DNA of 64,000 nucleotides from Sipunculus nudus (Eukaryota; Annelida; Sipuncula; Golfingiida; Sipunculidae): contig CM049316.1 in assembly GCA_026874595.1 (NCBI GenBank), forward strand, positions 5,284,339-5,348,338. The letters are read 5' to 3'. The position numbers were made by a program, and so were the translations under genes. The notes beneath the pieces are model-generated. The model was not told the DNA's origin. It made no database searches and saw only the letters and a list, made by a program, of their open reading frames with translations. Numbering within the stretch: position 1 is the first letter of the stretch; each line of letters opens with the position of its first letter. Positions 50,401-61,095 of the stretch are shown one piece after another.

Positions 50401-53046
50401 AGAGAACAGTATGAGAGAGAACGGCACTACACACCTAACTTCAGTAAACCACCTGTTGGTAAGTAAAGTCCGTATAAATCCACCCTCTCATGAAAAATAA
50501 GAATTCATTACAACAGCAGAGTTTAAGAAAATAACGGGGATTGCAAGAATTTTAATTCTTATGTGAGTCTAAATTTTCTGGAAACATTGGTGTAGTTTAT
50601 TCATCTTTTCATAACTTGATTGTCAAACTGATCAGTCGCAGTAGTTGGCAGGGCCTGTAACTGTTGTGTATACCAATAACTCCCTAGTCATACACTGTAA
50701 AATTAAATATAAGTTGCTTATAAAATGAACTCTTGTTTTATACATTTTATCCATATATGTGTATCCATCAGACCTTTCATTACTGTTACAGTAACAACAT
50801 AATTTCTTCCAAAGATAAGGTCAGATGTTAGTAATTTACATGGGTGAGTCAGACAGTTATACTGTAAAATTATGCTGCTGAACCCTGTAACAGTTTGATG
50901 TTGTTGATGACCTGACCAACAGATGGTCTCACTGGTGTTGTTTCCTTACAGATTACAGCAGAAATGACCTACACTTTGAGCCGTCACTGGATCGGATAGA
51001 TGATGACTGGAAACATGTTGAAACTGTGAGTATCAGCTCTTGTGTGTCTGATATACTGTTAATCCCTTTAACTGCAAAACTTTGTGTTTTGTTTTGCAAA
51101 TTAATTTTCATTGTTCAGCCAAAGAATACAGATCCTACATATGAACTGAGATAACTTAAGATCAAAGTAAAGTAGAAAGAGCTTGCCTCTGCGAAATATC
51201 CATTCGGCAAGCATAATGTGTTAAAGCAGGCTCCCACTCCCAATAGACAGGGTGCATGTTAAAGTGCTCCTCAAGTAACTGATACTACACTTTTTACCAG
51301 ATATATTAATGGGATACCTAAGAATTTGGATTTTCTTTTCATGAAAATACTTCATTTGCCAGTCAGTGCTAAACTAGAAAAACCTTTGTTTTGGATTTTG
51401 TTGATATTAGGTCATGACTGTCCCAAATTGCTTCATGCAATGTTTACAACCATTATGATTTGCTTATTTTCGTGTTTTGACTCAGATGTTACACTGCATC
51501 ATTGATATGGTTGGCAAAACAAAGAGGGCGCTAGCAGTTCTCCAGGAGAGGTCAGCCCGGGACAGAGAGGAGCTGGCCATGTGGATGCGACGTCAGGCAG
51601 AGGGCCTGGACCAGGATGTCAAAAAACGAACCAATGAAATGATGGCTCACACGATGAGGCAGACTGAGGACAGGGTCAGCGAGGTCAAACGACGAGCAGG
51701 TGAGGACAGTCATGTGATGTTTAGCTATATTAAGTATAACTAAAAATGTAAAAAAAAGTTTATGTTGTTAGTACTACTTAAAGAATTGTCACACATTTCT
51801 GTAACTCTCCTTTAATTTTGCAGAATTTTAAATGTAAAGTCTTGAGTGGTTAATTAAAAATAAGATAATGGCTGTCTCACACCATATTTATGGCCCCATG
51901 TACTTTAGAAACAATTAAGTATTTACATACATTTGCAGTCATTTGTTGTATTTATAGGCAAATAATAATCCAGAGTAGATTTGATATGGTAAAAAAAAAT
52001 TTTATTTCGATGGTTAAATAATTAGAGGTTTTGAGAAATTAGAATAAAAACAGAATCATTGTATTATTACAGAGGAAGCAGTGCAGGAGGTGAAGAGACA
52101 GGCCGTATCAGAGCTACAGAAGGCAGTGGCAGCAGCAGAGCAGAAAGCTGGTGAGCTCGTAGCGGCGGAGAGAGCAAAGATGGAGCGTGCCATCTCAGAA
52201 GCTCGTAAAAAAGCCAAGGATGAAGTCATGGCCGCCATGCAGCAGCAGGAGGAGACCAGCGATTCAGTGTCCCAGGTAAACAAACAACTAATATAGGGTT
52301 ATGTTGATCATATATCCGAGGATACCAAAAGGCTTTTAATTTTTTTCTGTGCTTTAAAAGTCCTTGAATTTGGCTATTTTTGGAATTTCCTTAAAATAAC
52401 CATGATTGAAAATTGGCAGCCCAAGGGGAGCAGTTGATGCTTTTAACCTGAAAATGATGATATCAGGGTCATGGACTTTGATATGGAAACGTTTAATAAT
52501 GAAAGAACTTGAGAGAGAATCAGGCAAGGGGTATACAGTTAAAATACTGTCAAAAAAGGCATTACAGATCCAAATATGTCCTTATAAAAAGTTTAAGAGA
52601 CCTTGCTAATAAAAAAATGTTTTTTTTAAAATTATTTATATAATTCTTTATTTTAAGGAAATTAAAATAGTGAACTTTAATTTTATTTATGTTGAATTTC
52701 TCCATGCATTTAATAAGAATATATTTATTTTTTCCAGAGTTGCTGGAATTGTGGGAGAAAAGCCAGTGAGACATGCAGTGGGTGTAATGCAGCACGTTAC
52801 TGTGGCTCATTCTGTCAACATAAAGACTGGGAACGTCATCATCGTGTGTGCGGCACCCAGACCCAGACTAGTCTCTCAGCTGGCACACAGGGGGAGCCAC
52901 CTGCCACAGTCTCAGAAGCCAACAGGGCACAGTTATCTCACAGTCCAGTCAATGTCACGTCACCTGTCAATTCTGTGGGCTCAGAGATTCAATCAGGATC
53001 ACGGTCTAGCACACCTGCAGAGAGCAAGCATTCAGAAAGTCACTAA
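47307..53046 (+). CDS. RUNX1T1: ETO/MTG (CBFA2T/nervy) family transcriptional co-repressor, nine exons, 5' end incomplete
   Basis: Spliced reading frame: 47307-47421, 48687-48904, 49232-49321, 49653-49834, 50199-50458, 50952-51025, 51486-51699, 52073-52275, 52738-53046. All introns are GT-AG, all phases agree, and the product is 554 residues from the ATG used here. Domains in order: Pro/Ser-rich N-terminus with MPESP start; NHR1/TAFH about 74-170; KRR basic patch at 195-197; Arg/Glu-rich stretch about 262-280; NHR2 oligomerisation helix about 308-350; NHR3 about 386-445; MYND zinc finger 454-490; Ser/Thr-rich tail. Family knowledge: nuclear scaffolds without DNA-binding activity that recruit NCoR/SMRT, Sin3 and histone deacetylases, and bind E-proteins through NHR1. 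Vertebrates have three paralogues (RUNX1T1, CBFA2T2, CBFA2T3) and flies one (nervy). The sequence cannot say which paralogue is closest, so the symbol stands for the family. The first exon continues in frame upstream of the ATG to its acceptor, so a 5' exon is missing here. Confidence 0.96.
47422..48686 (+). other. Intron between exons a and b
   Basis: GT at 47422, AG at 48685-48686, 1265 bp. No alternative exon recognised. Confidence 0.85.
48687..48904 (+). CDS. RUNX1T1: ETO/MTG exon b: linker and first half of NHR1/TAFH
   Basis: Acceptor ends TTGCAG at 48686; donor GTAAGT begins at 48905. It encodes residues 39-111: an Asn/Gly/Pro/Ser linker followed by [20 protein letters not shown], the hallmark entry into NHR1, then the helix ending LVLGLV. 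NHR1 is the TAF4-homology fold used by this family to contact transcription-factor activation domains. The exon ends in phase 0. Confidence 0.96.
48905..49231 (+). other. Intron between exons b and c
   Basis: GTAAGT to TTTTCAG, 327 bp, T-rich near the acceptor. It interrupts NHR1 in phase 0. Confidence 0.9.
49232..49321 (+). CDS. RUNX1T1: ETO/MTG exon c: middle of NHR1/TAFH
   Basis: A 90-bp phase 0-0 exon between TTTTCAG and GTAAGT. It encodes residues 112-141, including [20 protein letters not shown], the most conserved part of the domain. Because it is symmetric, skipping it would keep the frame but destroy NHR1. Confidence 0.97.
49322..49652 (+). other. Intron between exons c and d
   Basis: GTAAGT to TTTTTGCAG, 331 bp. 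Confidence 0.9.
49653..49834 (+). CDS. RUNX1T1: ETO/MTG exon d: end of NHR1 and basic patch
   Basis: Acceptor TTTTTGCAG ends at 49652; donor GTAAGA begins at 49835. It encodes [20 protein letters not shown], completing NHR1, then an acidic/Pro spacer and [12 protein letters not shown]. The Lys-Arg-Arg patch (residues 195-197) matches the position of the family's nuclear-localisation segment. It ends after two bases of a split Arg codon. Confidence 0.97.
49835..50198 (+). other. Intron between exons d and e
   Basis: GTAAGA to TACTTCAG, 364 bp. No further coding seen. Confidence 0.88.
50199..50458 (+). CDS. RUNX1T1: ETO/MTG exon e: variable linker with Arg/Glu-rich helix
   Basis: Acceptor TACTTCAG ends at 50198; donor GTAAGT begins at 50459. 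It encodes residues 202-288: PKENGLDS, a His/Ser/Pro-rich stretch, then a dense Arg/Glu/Met run ([17 protein letters not shown]) likely to form a charged helix. The linker between NHR1 and NHR2 is variable across the family, so the match here rests on flanking exons, phase and the PKENG segment. Confidence 0.92.
50459..50951 (+). other. Intron between exons e and f
   Basis: GTAAGT to CCTTACAG, 493 bp. No further coding seen. Confidence 0.88.
50952..51025 (+). CDS. RUNX1T1: ETO/MTG exon f: entry to NHR2
   Basis: A 74-bp exon between CCTTACAG and GTGAGT. It encodes residues 289-313, an acidic segment ending DDDWKHVET. The Trp-Lys-His before the NHR2 helix corresponds to the EWKHL-type motif of vertebrate members. 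Phases fit both neighbours. Confidence 0.93.
51026..51485 (+). other. Intron between exons f and g
   Basis: GTGAGT to GACTCAG, 460 bp. The acceptor tract (TTTTCGTGTTTTGACTCAG) is interrupted. Confidence 0.88.
51486..51699 (+). CDS. RUNX1T1: ETO/MTG exon g: NHR2 oligomerisation helix and linker to NHR3
   Basis: Acceptor GACTCAG ends at 51485; donor GTGAGG begins at 51700. It encodes residues 314-384: [20 protein letters not shown], then [11 protein letters not shown], the NHR2 helix that forms the family's tetramer. A charged helical segment follows ([20 protein letters not shown]) and leads straight into NHR3. Vertebrate members have a long Ser/Gly-rich spacer at this place that is not seen here. 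Confidence 0.95.
51700..52072 (+). other. Intron between exons g and h
   Basis: GTGAGG to TATTACAG, 373 bp. An extra exon for the long NHR2-NHR3 spacer known from vertebrates was looked for here and not found. Confidence 0.88.
52073..52275 (+). CDS. RUNX1T1: ETO/MTG exon h: NHR3 coiled coil
   Basis: Acceptor TATTACAG ends at 52072; donor GTAAAC begins at 52276. It encodes residues 385-452: [19 protein letters not shown], then [17 protein letters not shown], an Ala/Glu/Lys-rich helix matching NHR3. The end, [12 protein letters not shown], leads into the MYND exon in phase 0. Confidence 0.97.
52276..52737 (+). other. Intron between exons h and i
   Basis: GTAAAC to TTTTCCAG, 462 bp, AT-rich. 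Confidence 0.88.
52738..53046 (+). CDS. RUNX1T1: ETO/MTG exon i: MYND zinc finger, C-terminal tail and stop
   Basis: Acceptor TTTTCCAG ends at 52737. It encodes residues 453-554. The MYND (NHR4) finger has Cys454, 457, 465, 468, 474, 478, His486 and Cys490, with the signature [17 protein letters not shown]. In this family it binds the PPPLIE-type motif of NCoR/SMRT. The tail is Ser/Thr/Pro-rich and ends at TAA 53044-53046. Confidence 0.97.
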   Translation, partial: SCWNCGRKASETCSGCNAARYCGSFCQHKDWERHHRVCGTQTQTSLSAGTQGEPPATVSEANRAQLSHSPVNVTSPVNSVGSEIQSGSRSSTPAESKHSESH

Positions 53047-53921
53047 AACAGACAGGACTTGATAGGCTAATCATTTAAATAGCATGGACCATTCAGGACC
53101 AAAAGCCGTCTGTACGTGGTCCAAGCCATCGCTAGAGCTCGTACTGTCCTGCCGAGTCAGCTCATTCTGATAGTTGTTCTCTGTGACGTTGTTGTGTATG
53201 TGATGTTCATAAAGACAGCCGATCACCAGTCGATGAATGGCATTTTATTTCATTATTTGTTCTTGAAAAGAATTTTCCTAATTGATTCTTCACTGGGAAA
53301 TTATAAAAGTCATTAGGTTTGCTGTCTATGTGCACCTAAATGACACGGCTTACTGGTGGTTCTGATCATATTCAAATTGAATGTTGATGTACGGTGTGAT
53401 ATTGTGATGCGAGCTGCAGCTACCTGAGTAAATTGAAGATAACAAGGTGCTTCAGGGGTTGAGACCCCATGTGTATGTCACTGAAGATGCAGACCACTAA
53501 CGTAAAGACACATTCATTCATTATGGACCTTGACAGTGAGAATTACGAGGCAAGCATGAATCTATACACAGCTGGGGATCATACATTCATTGGTATCTGA
53601 TGATGGCAGTCCAGAGACTGAACTACATAAGGAACATGGCAGCTAGAATTCATTGGAGATGGTTAATGCGATAGCAGCCAAATCATGTTAACCCTTTCAC
53701 AGGCAGAATATTAATCCCTCATATAGGTGCTGCCACCTATGGTTTGGTGCAGGAGTTGTGTCCTAGTATAGATGTATGTTCATACCCCTGATTTGGGGGC
53801 TGTGGAATAAAAGACATTCTTAGGGAATGGAGGATTCCTAGTACTTGAAATAAGTTGATCAAATAGGACAAGTCCAGTGTCGTCCTCAAGACGGACCAGA
53901 GCAATGAACTGAGCATAATTC

Positions 53922-54020
53922 AAAGTTTGATTGACAAGTTGTCAATTGATGATCACCAAACTTTGATTGACAAGTTGTCAATTGATGATGACCAAAGTTT
54001 GATTGACAGGTTGTCAATTG
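53922..54020 (+). repeat. Three-copy 36-bp tandem repeat with 15-nt palindromes in the 3' UTR region
   Basis: Copies begin near 53926, 53962 and 53998. The first two contain ttgacaagttgtcaa, an inverted repeat with 7-bp arms and a single centre base; the third has one substitution (ttgacaggttgtcaa). On RNA each could form only a tight or intermolecular pairing. Confidence 0.92.
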
Positions 54021-55485
54021 GGTAGCATTCAGAGCTGTATTTGTGTCAGACATTTTGACTGGAGTGACAGTAACACTGTGGTTGTTTAAACACACACAAG
54101 CCTGAGAGCGTTCTCAGTGCTGGACTGTGCTGGGGTGCTGGCAGCTCTGGCAGATGTACAGAGTGGCGTGATTGTATTCTGAGTTGTGACTGCTTGATAT
54201 TGAAAGGTCTGGTTAAATATTCCTGCACAAAGTAAACACAAGAGTAGGTTAATGTATTGGTCTTGTGTCTGTTGGCTTCTACAGTCCACGGCTTGTGAGT
54301 GCTGCATTTCAACTGTAGTCTTTTATATATATATATATTTTAACAAATTTCACTCGTACTTTGCACCCCTTTCTTGAATAGTTTTGAATGTTCTTACTTT
54401 TTTTGTGCCAAGGAGGAAGGGGTTCAGCATTGTCTTTGGGTTAAGTTTTTTCCTCTTTAAATGTTTTAAAGACCTGATTAGTTCATATTTGTCCCAAGGA
54501 GACAACTATTATATCAGGATTTTTTCAAATCATTAGGTTCAAGTTACATACTGTGAATCAGGTATTATGGATTTGGTATTAAATTTTATAAGGTCTATCT
54601 TAAGCAATAACTACTTTTTAGAATTCAGTGAAGGGAAACCATGTGTAAACTGTGAATACTGAAGATTTTGATCTGTTGAAATCTGTGGTTACATCTTCTT
54701 GTGAAGAAAATTGATGATTTTGTGATGCAGTAATCTCATTGGAGGAAGAATTTCTGTTTTGGCTTGTGCAATTATTAATGGTGTTCATGAAGAGATAGGT
54801 ATTGATACATGTATGGTTACAGGATTAGAATGAAGTCCACCAGTGAATGAATGCTTCTTGTCAAGCCTAAAACCTTGTGCATGTGTACATGCATGACAAA
54901 ATGTTCATATAATTTCTGAAATCTTTGAAACCTAGTGTCTGTCAACATATACATGTATGTTTGGATTTGCCAGAAATTTGCCGCATGAATGATTTTCAGG
55001 CATGTGGTTGATGTACCAGAAGGGATTCCTGGCAACTCTACATCAGTCCAGGGTCCTTTTTGGTTAAGGCTTGCTAAATTTATGTGGTTTCTGTACCCCT
55101 GCAAATTCGTCAGTTCAGGCATACACACATGCATAATTTTGAAGCAATTTTTCATGCATATGACGTTGCACATGCTTATATTGGTTTTATGCTTCAGGGA
55201 AACAAAGACTTAAGATAGAATACATTCATCAGTGTGATACAATGTTCCAAAGTGTAATAACATCTAAAAAACTACTTTTTAGCCTGATAGATAACAGACC
55301 AGTGACAATTTTGTGATTCCCAGCCTCGATGTATTCTTTATTAGAATACGATGATTGCAGATTTGAACATACAATGGAATTCAGTGTATGTGAAAGATAT
55401 ATGATGATTGTAAATTCCATTATCAGAATTTGATCAGATCCTGACAGATGTCCTTATCCCATTGAGATATATGGCATTAAATATT

Positions 55486-55632
55486 TGAATAAAAGCCAAG
55501 CCACATGTTCATCACATGACATAGGCTATATTATCATTTGGCTGTCAAAAGAATTTAAGAATAAAAGCCTGCCCACATGTTCACCGCTGGGCTGTTATTT
55601 TTTGGTATATTTATGTCATTTGGCTTGTGCAA
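55486..55632 (+). repeat. ~72-bp tandem duplication carrying an AATAAA signal
   Basis: Gaataaaagcc followed by a cacatgttcac-type segment and 'tcatttggct' occurs twice at an offset of 72 bases, placing AATAAA at 55488 and 55560. Confidence 0.7.
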
Positions 55633-57396
55633 TATAAATATGCCAGGTGACTATTTAAAACACGCTGAGGAATAATAAGTGTATACATGTCACATCACCA
55701 TGGATGTAGTTTGTGTTGTCAGTGATGTGTTGTGATACGGTAACAGACTAGTTGCATCAGTGTTCAGCAAGATCAGATTTATCATTGAAATGTTTTTCTT
55801 GTTTCAGCTCAGTAAGGTTACCTCTGCATTCAACCTGTGCATTCAGTGAATTTTAAGGTCTGAACAGCTGGCTTAACAAAAAATGGATAAATTTTTTGGC
55901 TTGTTTCTTGCTCACCTGTGTTTTTTTTTTAATTTATAACATCTAGATAATGGAAAAATAATATTTATTGGTACACTTTTTTAAGTTGCTGGTTCATTTT
56001 GCTGTGAAACTGGAGGTCATTGTATTTTATTTCAATTTATCCTCACAATAAAATGATTCCATTTGCATATATTCAGGTATATGTTAGTGTCAGTGAATCT
56101 TGTCTTCTGTAAATTCTTTGTAAATGATGGTAGGATCATTCACTCTCATACAAGTAAATATAAGTATCAGTCCAAATGAATTTTTAATTCAGTTTTAGAG
56201 TCAACAGTGATAAATATGACACCAATATGTTTTATAAAAAAAAAACAATCAGAACTGAAAATGTCAATATTACTGAAAATTAGTTGAGATTAAGTAAGCT
56301 GTTTCATAGAATGCAGTTGAAATACTTTAAGAAGTCATAAGACTATGACAAAGTGATTATTGTAAGAAAGTCAATGGTAAGCGGTATAGCTCTCATTACT
56401 GAAAAATGCATTAACAGACAAAGTGACACTGGTCGAGAGGTTAGCTGGGTTAGTCTCCAATGGTAAGTCATTATTTTTGCTCAGCGGCTGAGACTGTTGG
56501 TCAGATGTTGCTCAAACAGGGGTCATATTGGTGGCCATTATTGTTGTATAAGACGGCTGTGCATAATCTAGTCACTGTTTAACCAAAGAACTGGCAGGTG
56601 TATAGTAGCCAGTGGACAGCACTCTCTTCCCAAGGCCAGCACTTTAAAATCAGGAAATACAGATTTTACCTGTACTGTAATGTTATTGTTCAGCATAATA
56701 CCTCCACTGTGTGGATGGGTAAAGGTTCTTGTGCAGGATATTGGCAACTATCAGGATCATGTGACCAGATCAGTATTATATAATAATAATAAATGTAACA
56801 TTAACCATGTCTGGGCTAATAAACTCCTAGCTTGGTCTTTAGTATAACAAACACATGTATTAATGGTATACTGGAGTACATGGTAAGGACAGCATTATAT
56901 TTTAGATTCCATGTTTAAAAGTACATAAATTTCAAGCATATCCTCAACTGGCACTGAACAGCCTCTGTCTCTTGAATTTTGCACACTAGTTTTGTGGAGG
57001 CTGCTAATGTTTTTACAAACACACACATACACACTGTAGAACGAATCTCACTTGTAAAAAGCCAAAGCCTTTTAAGTCCTTTTTTTTTGTTTTCAGTGCA
57101 ACAGATTTTTAAAATGTCTGTAAATTGCCTAGACATGTTTATATCTCTCATTAGCAAGAGAATTATACTGCATTCACCATTGTAAGTGTATACTCGTCGA
57201 TAGATCTGATAATGTTTACAGATGGGATCAAAGAGAGATTATAGATTGCTTTCTTTTCTGTTTTATGGTGATTCAGTCCTTGTTGTTAGAACCAGTTTTT
57301 GTTATCAAGTGTCTCTTGTGATCTGTTCAGCATGTCTTGAATTGTTTTATGTAAATATTGCATCATAGATGTACAGACATTATATGCTAATCATTA

Positions 57397-57402
57397 AATA
57401 AA
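57397..57402 (+). terminator. Candidate distal poly(A) signal AATAAA
   Basis: Canonical hexamer about 4.35 kb after the stop codon. Downstream sequence (TGTGTTGGAAAT) supplies a GT-rich element. Competing hexamers upstream leave the actual end open. Confidence 0.4.
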
Positions 57403-57420
57403 CATGAATTCAACCATCTA

Positions 57421-58848
57421 CACACTGTGTTGGAAATATTTCAAGCTTTAAATTGCATGAACTATACAAATGGGTGCTTGCTTCAAATGAGTTCTTATTG
57501 GTGGTGTGATTGAAAGTCATGAGACTTGATTAAAGTGAATTATTTAAATAAAACAACTTATCCTTTGTATCTACAGGTATACATGTCTTATTACAGCCTA
57601 CCTGAGCTCTCTCCAAATGAGAGTGGAAGAAGTAAAGAATTTTAACCCCCTATGCCCAGAGGAAATAAATGTGGGATAAATCTAATTTTACGGTTTGATT
57701 GTTAACTGCACAATTAAGAAAAAAACTCCACTGCCTCCCCCCCCTACATTTCAGTGAATCTTGCATACCAATCTAATCCACTGACAAAGCCAGTGTTTAG
57801 ATAATCTAAAATATATACTGGTTAGTGCTTAAGACTATATAAAATACTGATGTGGCCAGTGTTAAAGCTTGTCTGATGTTATTACATTGTGTTTGGTTCC
57901 TTCTAACTGCTGATAAAGGTAGTATTTAGGGGCATCTGAAATTCTAATTAATTAAGCAAACCTTTAGGGAAATGAAAATATCCACACAGCCAGTGTTCTG
58001 ATGTATTAAAACACATCTTTGGAAGGTTTCAAACATCTTAAGCTGGGGTCAAAACATTTCGGTGAGGGTCATGTGAACATTATCAATTAAGTCTTGTCTT
58101 CTCACCAGGTGGCAGCAGCATATGGACTGCCTTGTGGAAGTGATTTTCCATTTGTCAGGTAGGCTTCTGTGGCAAGTACCACTTTTCTCTTGTGGTTCCA
58201 AATGATAAAATGACCATAACTTATTTGATGGGTTACACAATCACTGAGATAGTCTGGCTTAATATCGCTAAGGCACTGGCAGTGAAATACTTAACAATAA
58301 CAAATCTGGATTTTCTTGATAGCCTAAAGTGTTAGGAGTAATTGACATATCAACAAAAAGGTGGCAGCATGTGATTATGTGGCCATTTCTGACACCTCAC
58401 ACTCCAAAATATATAACAACTCATATATTTTGTTGGTCAGCTTTATCGGAGTGCCCCGTACAACAGAAGCATTTACAAAATAACAACACAAACGTCAGCA
58501 AACAAATAGTCTGAGTGCGTCAATGGCAGTGAATGTCCACTTATAAACATATCATTTTAAAACATCAAAAGCTAATAAAGTGTGAACAAGAAACATGGCT
58601 ACATTACTTAAGAGATACAGATTTGATACTGCTGATGAAATGAAAAAACAGCAAACATGTTATGAAGCCCTAATATATACTGTATTTCCCTAAAGATAAT
58701 CTGCTACCGTAGATAATCAACTTCCCCAGTTTTTCTACAGGTGTCTGACAAGTGATCTCTGATCATCATTTTTCATCAACTTAAATCAGCTTTTTATCAT
58801 GTATACAACAGATCTTTAAATCCAAATACTACCTGCACATTTTAAAAT
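57421..58848. other. Non-coding sequence downstream of the gene
   Basis: No coding exon recognised on either strand. Confidence 0.4.
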
Positions 58849-58864
58849 TTAAATTTAAATATAT

Positions 58865-58917
<53 letters not shown>
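58849..58917. repeat. (AT)n microsatellite
   Basis: AT dinucleotides interrupted by short A/T variants, flanked by aaatttaaattt-type sequence. Confidence 0.95.
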
Positions 58918-58918
<1 letters not shown>

Positions 58919-60877
58919 CATAAATTACCCTGGTCTTTTGGTAACAAAATAATAATTTATATCTTGGTCAAAAGTGTACACCTCATACCTGCTCTCCAAA
59001 GAACTGTCTCAAACCAGAGGACCTTGGAATTATCAATAAAGGAACACAAAATAATAATTGTCCTGTAGAATCACCTCTCCCTATTTACCATTTAAGGAAA
59101 TTGTACATATTTTTGTATTCTTCCTCAGGGTAAGCAATATTCTTCATGACCTTCCTCTTGCTTAGAACAAAGTTACATGTTTTCTATCTGAAAGAAGTGT
59201 TTAAAAAAATCGACTATGGGGCTTTAAGCAAGTGTTAACACTAATTTCAAAAGCCTGTGCACAAACACATAAATTTAAAGGTAAAATAGTGATCCATTTA
59301 ATTACTCTTTCTTGAACAACTCTATTTCTATACCGACATTTATTTACCTGAGAATTTTGCTTTAGAAAAAAATGTGGTCATATTTTGCTTTAAAAAAAAT
59401 TCAATCAATGTAAATATTAAATATGACAGCAATGCACACCAACATCTGTTAAATGACATTATTAACATATACGAAAAACAGTTAAGTGAGTTAACATACT
59501 TTTTAAAAGAAGAGCCAACAAACATTATTTATAAAATACACATGCTAGCTAGATCTGAAAATCAGCAGAGCAAATATCTGAATATGGTCCTTTGTATAAT
59601 TACAGCCATGTCAAGCAATGTAATGTAAATATGTGCATAAAAAGAGAGAATATCACTTAGCCAGAGGAAATATTACACAACTAAGCTGACTGGACATCAT
59701 CCAAAATTTCTTCTGGCTTTTAAGTACAGAACAGGCAGCATACATTTATTTAATTAAGATATGAATCTGAAAAAAAGAAACAACAAAAAACATCAGTTTA
59801 TCATTAGGTGGTGCATGTAACTTGTGATTGGTCCAGTAATTTCAATAAGACTGATCATACTGAAGAGACATCTGGTGGCAAATTTGAGAACAACAACTCT
59901 TGGGTTTGACAAAATTAACCACCACTGAAATAAAAAAAAACAATTAAAAAGAAGTACTTTAGACTGTGTGATGCATTTAACAGCAATGCTGCTGCACAGA
60001 AAATTCATATTCTTCATTTTCACACACACCAATTTAACTTTCTATTATCTGGGATAACTAGGTGACCTTATCTTAATCTGAAACAAAATTACATTAATTT
60101 AGAAATACAAATCATAACTGTAGCTGAACAATTGTTGGTCACAGAAGCACCTCTGGTATTTAAGTACTGAATTCAACTGGCAGGTGGCACTGTAATCTGT
60201 TGGTTGACCACTGGAATTTAGCAATATTTAACCACTGCATCAAAAAGTGTTGCACTAAGCAAATGAGACTCTAATTAAAAAGATGGAGTGAACAAACATA
60301 ATTTTCACAATAATTTTTACAATATTCAAGGAATACATTGATTCAACAGCTGGGGTGCTGGTCACTTAAGTGGCAGGCATAATTGTGTCACCATGGTTAC
60401 CATTATCATATCACAGTTGTAAGAATGGTATCTAGGCCTGCTACTAGGCTTAAGTCAGAATAATGTTATTGCAACAGGCCCTGTGAGTTTATTGTCAACA
60501 ACAGCAAAAATTCAGTAGGCAAATGTGGGTGGAGTTTAACATGTGGTATGAACACTGTGTGTTTGGCTTAATATTTGCGGGTTTAATTTCATTATTTCAC
60601 TTTGAGGTTTCCATTTTCGTACTCTCAACATACATTAATCTATGCTGAGCATATTCATCATTATAAGAATTAATTTATATACACAAAAAAACTTGGGAAC
60701 ACTGAATGAATGGAAATTCTTTTGCTAATAACTGGAAGATATATTTAAAAGATCTGATATTAATTATTAAGTCAATCTTTATCGTTTATACTTTCTACAC
60801 CACAGGCATGGATTATATACAAGAGCTGCTAAAGAGTCTGAGCTATAACTGACTATTCATCTGTGCAGATGGGATGT
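58918..60877. other. AT-rich non-coding sequence
   Basis: TTTATT on the + strand (near 59339 and 59747) could be poly(A) signals of a convergent minus-strand gene further right, but no coding exon supports one. Confidence 0.35.
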
Positions 60878-61095
60878 CAGGGATGGATCCAGGATTTAGA
60901 GCTAGGGGTCCAACCCAGTAGGAGTATTGACATAACATAAAAAAATGTCCCAGCTTAAGGAAAGTGGTGTTTGGCACCAAAAAAGGGGTCTGAAACACTT
61001 TAAAAAAGGTTACAGAGGTTGAAAAGGGGGAGGGGTATGGAAAAAGGATGGGTCTGGACCCCCTGGAATCCCCCCCCCCTTTGGTTCCGCCTCTG
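60878..61095. mobile_element. Short hAT-like MITE candidate
   Basis: Left end CAGGGATGGATCCAGG and, read on the minus strand, right end CAGAGGCGGAACCA are similar inverted termini. CAGRGGCGGA-type ends are typical of hAT-derived MITEs. The 8-base flanks (tgggatgt and gacatctt) do not match as a target duplication. It includes a C10 run at 61070-61079. Confidence 0.45.

Larger units (their letters stand above)
53047..57420 (+). other. RUNX1T1: Probable 3' UTR of the ETO/MTG gene with several poly(A) signals
   Basis: No coding exon is visible after the stop. AATAAA hexamers lie at 53806, 55488, 55560, 56047 and 57397. The last is followed within about 30 bases by a GT-rich stretch and makes a plausible distal cleavage site. 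A perfect Pumilio-type element (TGTAAATA) is at 57350-57357. The region also holds a three-copy 36-bp repeat and a 72-bp duplication. UTR length is inferred, since cleavage could occur at any of the signals. Confidence 0.5.

Noticed and set aside
53886-54095. Minus-strand frame with repeated QLTTCQS peptide
   Set aside because: Translation of the 36-bp non-coding tandem repeat within the ETO/MTG 3' region.
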